From CAZIRO01 sp964541595 (lineage in GTDB: Bacteria > Acidobacteriota > HRBIN11): a stretch of 8,056 nucleotides of DNA. The stretch spans positions 1-8,056 of the forward strand of contig CAZIRO010000132.1 in the NCBI GenBank assembly GCA_964541595.1. The letters run 5' to 3'. Below the pieces are notes generated by a model, which was not told the DNA's origin, searched no databases, and was given only the letters and a program-made list of their open reading frames with translations. Shown here one piece after another: positions 1-5,551 of this stretch (position 1 is its first letter; each line of letters begins with the position of its first letter). A program made the translations under genes and the position numbers.

Positions 1-610
1 GGTGATCGCCGGAGTCGACTGGGTGGCCACCAAAACGCAGGAGTACGGGGTGGCCACAGTGGCGAATATGAGTCTGGGTGGTTCTGGCTCGAAAACGGGC
101 ACCTGTACGGATTCTGGTTACACCGGCACGGATGCACTGCACGAAGCAATCTGCAATGCCAAGAACGCAGGTGTTGTTTTTGCCGTTGCTGCCGGAAACG
201 AAGGGGCGGATGCGGAAACTGTCGTACCGGCAGCATACGACGATGCGGTGATCACCGTGTCTGCAACCACGCCGGATGACGACTGGCCATCCTGGTCCAA
301 CTGGGGAGACAATCCGGCCACATGGACCCTGACACTCAGTGCCCCCGTGGCTATCGCAGCACCGGGAGTGTCCATCCTGTCCACAGCCCTGGGCGGCGGC
401 ACGACAACGATGAGCGGCACCTCCATGGCCACGCCGCATGTTGCCGGTGCAGCCGCACTGTACCTCAAGAGTCACCCGCAGCCGAACAGCGGTCAGGCGT
501 TTGCGAACACACGCGCTGCACTTCTCAATGCGGCCGAAAGTACGGATACGTTCAGCAACACGAGCGGTCATCCGCACGATGAAAACTTCCTGAATGCCCG
601 CAACCTGTAA
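1..610 (+). CDS. Subtilisin-family (S8) serine protease, C-terminal part (5' truncated by window)
   Basis: This is the 3' end of a subtilase, a serine endopeptidase that is usually secreted or periplasmic. Reading frame 2 is open from the window edge to the TAA at 608-610, so the true start lies upstream; the GTG at base 2 is not a credible start. Counting from base 2, the oxyanion-hole Asn is N66 in the motif AAGNEG, and the nucleophile is S141 in the block GTSMATPHVAGAAALYL, the hallmark of family S8. The Asp and His of the catalytic triad must lie upstream. C35 and C51 could form a disulphide, which would fit an exported enzyme. The protein stops about 50 residues after the active-site block, with no P-domain, autotransporter or sorting tail. 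Its substrate cannot be inferred. Family assignment is very secure. Confidence 0.95.
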   Translation, partial: VIAGVDWVATKTQEYGVATVANMSLGGSGSKTGTCTDSGYTGTDALHEAICNAKNAGVVFAVAAGNEGADAETVVPAAYDDAVITVSATTPDDDWPSWSNWGDNPATWTLTLSAPVAIAAPGVSILSTALGGGTTTMSGTSMATPHVAGAAALYLKSHPQPNSGQAFANTRAALLNAAESTDTFSNTSGHPHDENFLNARNL

Positions 611-620
611 ATCCTCCGTC

Positions 621-648
621 GGGGGGATCCGATGCCCGGATTCCCCCC
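621..648 (+). terminator. GC-rich hairpin after the protease gene (probable terminator, no T tract)
   Basis: Bases 621-631 (six G, then ATCCG) pair with 637-648 (CGGATT, then six C), leaving a one-base bulge and a five-base loop. The hairpin begins 10 bp after the protease stop codon, where a terminator is expected. No run of T follows on either strand, so it is not a classical intrinsic terminator. It could instead act as a 3'-end stabiliser or a weak terminator. Confidence 0.5.
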
Positions 649-700
649 TCCAATGGTCCCTGCGTTCGAAAGTATCGCTGATCTATGAAAACCAGAGCTG

Positions 701-730
701 TTCCACTATCACTCCGTGTATACGTATAAT
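701..730 (+). promoter_or_regulatory. Probable sigma70-type promoter of the restriction-modification cassette
   Basis: A perfect TATAAT lies at 725-730, 30 bp before the methyltransferase ATG. The best-placed -35 candidate, TTCCAC at 701-706 with an 18-bp spacer, matches the consensus poorly. The promoter would therefore be weak or need an activator. The 611-760 interval holds only the hairpin, this promoter and the ribosome binding site. The -10 element is convincing; the -35 is not. Confidence 0.5.
719..728. promoter_or_regulatory. Perfect 10-bp palindrome TATACGTATA overlapping the -10 box (candidate operator)
   Basis: TATACGTATA is a perfect inverted repeat, and its right half is the first four bases of the -10 hexamer at 725-730. 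A dimeric protein bound here would block RNA polymerase. Restriction-modification genes are often self-regulated by a C protein or by the methyltransferase itself. No C-protein gene is visible in this window. The palindrome is a direct observation; its role as an operator is inference. Confidence 0.35.
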
Positions 731-760
731 TGAATCACCTGGTAAAGGCAGGGAGAAGAT

Positions 761-2020
761 ATGCAAAAGGCAGTTTCCGCAAAGATCATCATCGGCGATA
801 GCCGGAATATGGCAGAGTTGGCAGATCACAGTGTCCATCTGATCGTGACTTCCCCCCCGTACTGGCATATCAAAGACTACGGTATATCTGGACAGATCGG
901 CTATGGACAGAGTTTGCATGAATATTTACAGGATTTAAGTCGTGTTTGGAATGAGTGCTGGCGCGTCCTCAAGCCCGGACGTCGATTATGTATCAATATT
1001 GGCGATCAATTCGCACGCGCAATTCTCTATGGTCGATATAAAGTGATTCCACTGCACGCAGAGATCATTGCCCAATGCGAAACCATTGGCTTTGATTATA
1101 TGGGTGCCATCATCTGGCAGAAACGTACGACAATGCGTACAACAGGTGGCGCTGTCGTCATGGGTTCCTTTCCTTATCCACCCAATGGAATTGTAGAATT
1201 GGATTATGAATTCGTCCTCCTGTTCAAAAAACCCGGTAAGTCTCCCCGGGTCCCCTTGAGTGTGAAAGAAGCAAGCAAATTGACACGTGATGAATGGAAG
1301 CACTACTTCATCGGTCATTGGTATTTCGGTGGAGAGCGCCAGGTGCTGCATGAAGCGATGTTTCCCGAAGAACTGCCGCGACGACTTATCCGTATGTTTT
1401 CCTTTGTTGGCGAAACCGTACTGGACCCATTCGCAGGAAGCGGAACCACCATAAAGGTCGCGCTCGAACTTCACCGAAATGCCATTGGTTACGAAATTCA
1501 GCCCGACTTCATACCTGTCATCAAGGAAAAATTAGGTATATCTTCTCCATCGCTTTTTTCTCATTTAATTTCTTTCATCCATCGATCAAAGCCCCTGCCT
1601 CCTGTTCAACCTCCAATGGAGTATATGCCCCGCTGTCAAGACGCGAGACCTCTTATTGATCCTGAAAAGGTTCGTCTCGATAAGGAAGCAACCTATCGAG
1701 TGACTGCGATCTTAGATGCGCATACACTCCGGATGCATAATGGGCTTATCGTCAGACTCCTGGGCATTACTGTTCCACCTCAACTTGAGGAAAAGGCGAT
1801 TGCGTACTTACACCGGTTTGTTCTTGGAAAGCATGTCCATCTTCGGTTTGATCACCCCCCCCAATCCGGTGGAGAGCCGATTCCTGCCTACCTTTACCTG
1901 ACCAACCGCCTATTTGTAAATCGAAAAATGATCGAAATGGGACTGGCCAATGCAGATCCCCACTGCGCACATCGCTATCGTCAAAAATTTTTACAGGCGG
2001 AGTCAAATCGTCATGGCTAA
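761..2020 (+). CDS. Type II m4C-type DNA methyltransferase (M.MjaI/M.MthZI-like, predicted CTAG) with C-terminal SNase-like domain
   Basis: A 419-residue enzyme predicted to transfer a methyl group from S-adenosylmethionine to cytosine N4 and so protect host DNA from the endonuclease encoded next. The catalytic motif IV is T30-S-P-P-Y-W35; SPPY is typical of cytosine-N4 enzymes. The SAM-binding motif I, D222-P-F-A-G-S-G-T-T230, comes after it, so the motif order is permuted (beta-type). The core ends near residue 262. A proline-containing linker follows, then residues about 312-415 read as a staphylococcal-nuclease-like OB fold: VRLLGI around R332, then AYLYL, FVN and GLA. Aligned by eye to the S. 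aureus nuclease, D21 becomes H321, D40 becomes T337, E43 becomes P340 and R87 is lost; only the R35 equivalent (R332) remains. It is probably non-catalytic. AGGGAG at 750-755 supports the ATG at 761. Base composition is lower in GC than the flanks, suggesting transfer. The CTAG specificity is inferred from the MjaI-family partner. Confidence 0.9.
   Translation: MQKAVSAKIIIGDSRNMAELADHSVHLIVTSPPYWHIKDYGISGQIGYGQSLHEYLQDLSRVWNECWRVLKPGRRLCINIGDQFARAILYGRYKVIPLHAEIIAQCETIGFDYMGAIIWQKRTTMRTTGGAVVMGSFPYPPNGIVELDYEFVLLFKKPGKSPRVPLSVKEASKLTRDEWKHYFIGHWYFGGERQVLHEAMFPEELPRRLIRMFSFVGETVLDPFAGSGTTIKVALELHRNAIGYEIQPDFIPVIKEKLGISSPSLFSHLISFIHRSKPLPPVQPPMEYMPRCQDARPLIDPEKVRLDKEATYRVTAILDAHTLRMHNGLIVRLLGITVPPQLEEKAIAYLHRFVLGKHVHLRFDHPPQSGGEPIPAYLYLTNRLFVNRKMIEMGLANADPHCAHRYRQKFLQAESNRHG
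1995..2002 (+). promoter_or_regulatory. Ribosome binding site deciding the endonuclease start
   Basis: AGGCGGAG lies 10 bases before the ATG at 2013, inside the end of the methyltransferase gene. It favours 2013 over the upstream in-frame ATG at 1950. The endonuclease homology also begins immediately after 2013. Confidence 0.55.
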
Positions 2021-2702
2021 AGAATGGGTATTAAACATCACCTTTAATCGGTGGCAATTTAACAGGCCAAAATACGTGGGCAGACTTGCTGAAGCGATTC
2101 GGTACTGTGCACCGAAGTCACTTGACGAATGGGAACAGTATTATTATGAACAGGTGCCGTTCAAGCATGTCCCCTCTGGCTGGCAGATGCTGTCCAGTGA
2201 CATGCGCACCCATCTTGCAGAGATCGGACGGCGACTTTATGCAAAAATCAGCGAGCAATTGAAAGCAGAAGTTGAATCGGTTACCGAAAAAGATTGCATT
2301 GCATATGTATTTGACGTTGTAATCCGCCGGACTTACGCAGGATATGTAACTGAAAAACACACAGTATATGAACAATTGGAGCAAATTCTGGGTATCCAAC
2401 TACTTCCAGCTCCCGACGAATGGGACAGGCGATATAACGTAGATTTCTACATTCCTGTTGGATCCAGGGTGATTGGCATTCAGATCAAACCGATTACCTA
2501 TGATCAAACACCCGAAATTTATAAATGGCAACAATGGATGCGGAAAAGCCATGAACAGTTTAAGAAAAAATTTGGTGGAAGCGTATTCATTGTCTTTTCT
2601 ATCACGGAAAGAGGCGGAAGAAAGCGCATCTGGAATCCAGAAGTGGTTCAGGCGATCCAAGAAGAAATCAAGAGACTTCGCAATAAAATCAATAAAACGT
2701 GA
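2013..2702 (+). CDS. MjaI-family type II restriction endonuclease (predicted CTAG)
   Basis: A 229-residue restriction endonuclease resembling the MjaI family (RE_MjaI), whose archetype cuts at CTAG. The N-terminus (KEWVLNITFNRWQFN, then a proline/lysine-rich turn and SLDEWEQYYYEQ) and the stretch RRTYAGY followed by an acidic residue are family-like. The catalytic core is D144 in the strand VDFYI, followed by G-I-Q157-I-K159-P. This is a D-X12-QxK variant of the PD-(D/E)XK metal site. The start overlaps the methyltransferase stop by 8 bp (ATGGCTAA), so translation is probably coupled, with protection made first. The stop overlaps the 3' end of the opposing ribonuclease gene by 14 bp. There is no visible truncation or frameshift. 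The sequence is AT-richer than the host genes (47% GC in one 60-base spot count). Family recognition is from memory of conserved motifs, not a search. Confidence 0.85.
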   Translation: MAKEWVLNITFNRWQFNRPKYVGRLAEAIRYCAPKSLDEWEQYYYEQVPFKHVPSGWQMLSSDMRTHLAEIGRRLYAKISEQLKAEVESVTEKDCIAYVFDVVIRRTYAGYVTEKHTVYEQLEQILGIQLLPAPDEWDRRYNVDFYIPVGSRVIGIQIKPITYDQTPEIYKWQQWMRKSHEQFKKKFGGSVFIVFSITERGGRKRIWNPEVVQAIQEEIKRLRNKINKT

Positions 2703-4176
2703 GATCGTACTGGTCCAGTTGCAGAGTGGGCTGATCACGCAGTTCGATCTCCGCACGGATACGTCGGCAGATTCCCCGCAACTGGTCCCGGTATGTATTT
2801 CGTAACAACTCGATCACGCGCGGATTCGCCCGCACCACTGCCCGCTGGAAGAGTCCTTTGCGGATCTGCATGAGTTTCCAGATAATCTCCCACGCGATGA
2901 TCCGCGGGCTGTACAGAAACCCATCCCCACCGCAGTGCATACACACCTGTCCGAGTTGATGCAGCAGGGAGACCTGGGTCTTCTGACGGGTCATGAGGAC
3001 CAGGGATTTGCTCGACTGCGGCAGAATGTACGAACGGATACGATCACGTCGCAGTTCCTGTTCCAGCGCATCCCGCAAACGTTCCCAGTGCTGCGGGGGT
3101 TCCATGTCGATGAAATCGATGAGAATCAGACCGCTCAAATTGCGTAATCGAATCTGTCGTACGATTTCCCGCACGGCTTCCAGGTTGACACTCAGCACAC
3201 TCTCTTGGAAATGCGTTCGTCCGATATTTTTCCCCGTATTCACATCGATGGTCACCAGGGCTTCTGTTTGATTGATGACCAGGTATGCGCCCGATTTCAA
3301 CCACACTTTCGGCCGGAACAGACACCGGATCTCTTTCTGAATGCCGTACCGATAGAATAACGGTCGGGTATCCCGGTAGAGATGGAGAAACGGCAGCCAT
3401 TCCGGCGCATGTTCCATCAGAAACGCGTGCACCTGTTCGTACATCTCCGGCTGATCCACCCAGATACGGCGCAGATAGGGACTCAGCAGGTCCCGCAGCA
3501 AACGCATCAACATCGGGGGTTCCCGATAGAGCAGGTACGGCGCCGGGTGTTCGCGCGCACGTTGCAAGATACACTCCCACTGCTGCGTCAACATCTGCCA
3601 TTCATGGTACAGTACGTTCTCGTCCACTGAGGCACTCGCCGTGCGAAAGATCAGCCCACCACGACGTTGAATCCACTGCTGTCCCAGCTGTTTGAGGTGT
3701 TTCCGACGGTCCGGATCCACGATGCGGGAGGACACGCCCACATGCCGGTGCGTTGGCATATACACCAGATAGGTTCCCGTTAAGGCAATTTTTGTGGACA
3801 CCCGGGGCGCCTTATGTTGAATGGCTTCCCGTTTGACCTGAACGAGAATCGTGTCTCCCTCCCGCAACACCTCGTGGATCCTGTGGGGTCGGACAACCCG
3901 GCGCGTGGCCGGCACACCGTTTGTACTTTCATACATCCAGCGAAAAATGACCGGATGGACATCCGTGACATACAGAAACCCATCCTGCCGCTCGCCGATA
4001 TCGATAAATGCAGCGTCCATACCCGGGACGATGCATTTCACTCTTCCCTTGTAAATGTTTCCCAGCAGGGGGCGTTCTCCAGACAGGTCCGTATGCAATT
4101 CCACCAGCCGGTCATCTTCAACGACCGCCAGGAGGACTTCCTGACCCATTTGCGTGATCAACACTTCTCGCCACAT
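2689..4176 (-). CDS. rng: Ribonuclease G (RNase E/G family endoribonuclease)
   Basis: A 495-residue single-strand-specific endoribonuclease of rRNA maturation and mRNA decay, acting in the cytoplasm. Residues about 38-125 form the S1 RNA-binding domain (GNIYKGRV, then PGMDAAFIDIG and GFLYVTDV). The two magnesium-binding aspartates are D311 in IDVNTG and D354 in IDFIDM; their 43-residue spacing equals that of D303 and D346 in E. coli RNase E. C412-M-H-C415 matches the zinc-link cysteines that hold the tetramer. It lacks the long disordered degradosome scaffold of RNase E, hence the RNase G call. The ATG at 4176 is preferred because AAAAGGA sits 7 bases upstream; in-frame ATGs at 4221 and 4200 have no comparable site. 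The gene ends tail-to-tail against the endonuclease. In many bacteria rplU and rpmA lie near this gene, but none are visible here. Confidence 0.96.
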   Translation of the reverse strand: MWREVLITQMGQEVLLAVVEDDRLVELHTDLSGERPLLGNIYKGRVKCIVPGMDAAFIDIGERQDGFLYVTDVHPVIFRWMYESTNGVPATRRVVRPHRIHEVLREGDTILVQVKREAIQHKAPRVSTKIALTGTYLVYMPTHRHVGVSSRIVDPDRRKHLKQLGQQWIQRRGGLIFRTASASVDENVLYHEWQMLTQQWECILQRAREHPAPYLLYREPPMLMRLLRDLLSPYLRRIWVDQPEMYEQVHAFLMEHAPEWLPFLHLYRDTRPLFYRYGIQKEIRCLFRPKVWLKSGAYLVINQTEALVTIDVNTGKNIGRTHFQESVLSVNLEAVREIVRQIRLRNLSGLILIDFIDMEPPQHWERLRDALEQELRRDRIRSYILPQSSKSLVLMTRQKTQVSLLHQLGQVCMHCGGDGFLYSPRIIAWEIIWKLMQIRKGLFQRAVVRANPRVIELLRNTYRDQLRGICRRIRAEIELRDQPTLQLDQYDLTFY

Positions 4177-4183
4177 TGGGATA

Positions 4184-4190
4184 TCCTTTT
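4184..4190 (-). promoter_or_regulatory. Ribosome binding site of rng
   Basis: Read on the minus strand, AAAAGGA is followed by a 7-base spacer and the ATG at 4176-4174. It fixes the start at residue MWREVLI rather than at the two upstream in-frame ATGs. Confidence 0.6.
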
Positions 4191-4213
4191 GTCCGTGCAT
4201 TTTGTCGGTGCAT
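4188..4213 (-). repeat. Tandem duplication of a 13-bp unit in the rng leader
   Basis: On the minus strand ATGCACCGACAAA (4213-4201) is followed directly by ATGCACGGACAAA (4200-4188), with one mismatch. The second copy runs into the ribosome binding site of rng. It may be a chance duplication or a leader element. Its ATGs are not well placed as starts. Confidence 0.6.
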
Positions 4214-4585
4214 GGCAACACGGCGCGGATGCAACCAGATTTTCAAAGGACCGTTTCCCCATAATTTAAACCTTTACGGGTCCGGTGAAAACACATCTCC
4301 CCTGAGATCGGGACAGGCAATGGGCCAGGGGATGCACCGGATGCGCGGATGGCCCGGTCGACGCCGGGTNNNNNNNNNNNNNNNNNNNNNNNNNNNNNNN
4401 NNNNNNNNNNNNNNNNNNNNNNNNNNNNNNNNNNNNNNNNNNNNNNNNNNNNNNNNNNNNNNNNNNNNNTCCCGGGATCGGGACGCGAAACACCGATTTA
4501 CGGTGATCAGCGCATCGTTTCCTGTACAATGAACATGTCATACGACCCGAAAACGGATCGATACGTCCGCACCGGAAGACGGACA
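4214..4585. other. Divergent intergenic region between rng and the substrate-binding-protein gene
   Basis: Apart from the gap, no gene is supported here. On the left side are a small hairpin (ATCTC-ccct-GAGAT), an alternative pairing of CCCCTG with CAGGGG that would exclude it, and CCGG-tcgacg-CCGG beside the gap. Right of the gap is CACCG-attta-CGGTG at 4491-4505. TACAAT at 4525-4530 is a possible -10 box for the rightward genes; the only -35-like hexamer, TGATCA at 4504-4509, has a 15-bp spacer and is weak. A rightward leader of about 50 bases would then precede the ATG at 4586. No cobalamin riboswitch box is visible, but the gap could hide one. Confidence 0.5.
4370..4469. other. Assembly gap (exactly 100 N)
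   Basis: One hundred consecutive N is a conventional placeholder for a gap of unknown length, so the real distance between rng and the next gene is unknown. The 9-mer GATCGGGAC occurs on both sides (4306-4314 and 4476-4484), and both flanks are GC-rich and able to fold. Either repeats or structure could have broken the assembly. Confidence 0.95.
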
Positions 4586-5551
4586 ATGTCACGAAAGGCA
4601 CGACGTAATCATATATGGCTGTCGGTACTGGTGGGGTTGTGGCTATTCTGCGGCCGTTCCCCGTATGGGGAACCCGCCCGACAGGCGATTACCGACCGTA
4701 TCGGGCGAACGGTATACATTCCCGCCCACGGTCCGCAGCGGGTGGTGGCCATGAATCCCTCGATCGTGGAATTCATGGTCTTTCTGGGCGTCGCGGACCG
4801 CCTGATCGGCGTGTCCGAATTTACGGACGATATCGAACAGGTGGCGCAGCTTCCCCGGGTAGGCGGGCCATTTACACCGAACTTCGAAGCCATCGTCGCC
4901 CTGGAGCCCGATCTGGTGATCCTCGATCGCGGACACAATCCCCGCGATCTCGCGCAATTTCTTGATCGGCAGCGCATCAGCTATTTCGTACTGCGGAGCG
5001 AACACCTGGATGATATCCGGATCAATCTCGTACTGATGGGCCGTCTGTTTCATCGCATGCATCGGGTCCGCCGCTGGCAATCCCGCTGGCACCGTTTGCT
5101 CACGTGTCTGCAGCGACATCCATTCACGCACCCGCCGCGCATATTTTTTCTGCTGTCCATTCGTCCGATCTTTTCCATCGGCCGGGGGTCGTTTATTCTG
5201 GAACTGCTCCGGCGTATCGGATTCAACGTCGTGACAGCACGGATCGATCAACCCTGGCCTCAGGTCAATCCGGAAATGGTCGTGGCCATGGACCCGGACT
5301 ATATTTGGATCCCGGAGAACATCGCACCGGCTGCGCAGGTGGAGTTCACACGCAATCCCATGTGGTCATCGCTTCGGGCTGTGCGGAACAGACACATCGT
5401 ATCCATTACGCAGCGGATCTTGCGACCTTCTCCGTTCCTGCTGGACATCGCACTGGATCTCGTCCGGCGGTTTCATCCCCAATCGATGGCCGTCCACACA
5501 TGCATGACATCGGCGCAAGAGGAGCGGGCGCATGAAACGCAGTCGCCGTAA
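4586..5551 (+). CDS. Periplasmic substrate-binding protein, BtuF/FhuD type (Peripla_BP_2)
   Basis: A 321-residue exported binding protein of the family that captures cobalamin, ferric siderophores or haem for ABC import. The N-terminus is a signal peptide: a basic stretch (SRKARRNH), then a hydrophobic core (IWLSVLVGLWLF). A cysteine follows, but Phe precedes it, so it is not a good lipobox. The body shows the family pattern: a first strand ending in RTVYIP, RVVAMNPSIVEFMVFLG, LIGVSEFTD, LPRVGG, then FEAIVALEPDLVILD. The C-terminal lobe includes GFNVV, NPEMVVAMDPDYIWI and WSSLRAVRN. The ATG at 4586 is chosen because it begins a proper signal peptide and GGAAG lies upstream; the ATGs at 4529 and 4535 are alternatives. 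No permease or ATPase gene is beside it, so the ligand is open; cobalamin is only the commonest annotation. It overlaps the PBP1A gene by 20 bp. Confidence 0.85.
   Translation: MSRKARRNHIWLSVLVGLWLFCGRSPYGEPARQAITDRIGRTVYIPAHGPQRVVAMNPSIVEFMVFLGVADRLIGVSEFTDDIEQVAQLPRVGGPFTPNFEAIVALEPDLVILDRGHNPRDLAQFLDRQRISYFVLRSEHLDDIRINLVLMGRLFHRMHRVRRWQSRWHRLLTCLQRHPFTHPPRIFFLLSIRPIFSIGRGSFILELLRRIGFNVVTARIDQPWPQVNPEMVVAMDPDYIWIPENIAPAAQVEFTRNPMWSSLRAVRNRHIVSITQRILRPSPFLLDIALDLVRRFHPQSMAVHTCMTSAQEERAHETQSP
5518..5524 (+). promoter_or_regulatory. Strong ribosome binding site of the PBP1A gene
   Basis: AGAGGAG is followed by a 7-base spacer and the ATG at 5532. It lies inside the 3' end of the substrate-binding-protein gene, which suggests co-transcription and possibly translational coupling. 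Confidence 0.65.

Noticed and set aside
1950..2012. Upstream extension of the endonuclease from the ATG at 1950
   Set aside because: These codons lie inside the methyltransferase's conserved C-terminal domain in another frame. The family homology and the ribosome binding site both point to 2013.
1691..2017. An active thermonuclease domain
   Set aside because: The nuclease-like fold is recognisable, but four of the five key catalytic or metal-binding positions are substituted, so catalytic activity is not supported.
3044..3695. Open frames on both strands in other phases within the rng gene
   Set aside because: They have low-complexity, arginine- and serine-rich content typical of out-of-frame reading of a conserved gene.
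4177..4221. Longer RNase G starting at 4221 or 4200
   Set aside because: There is no ribosome binding site before these ATGs, and the extra residues come from a tandem repeat, whereas 4176 has a well-spaced AAAAGGA.
4349..4585. The binding-protein frame extended left through the N run to 4349
   Set aside because: The gap has unknown length, so the frame across it is meaningless. A proper signal peptide starts at 4586.
4630..4665. Lipoprotein signal in the binding protein
   Set aside because: The residue before the cysteine is Phe, which does not fit the lipobox; an ordinary signal peptide is more likely.
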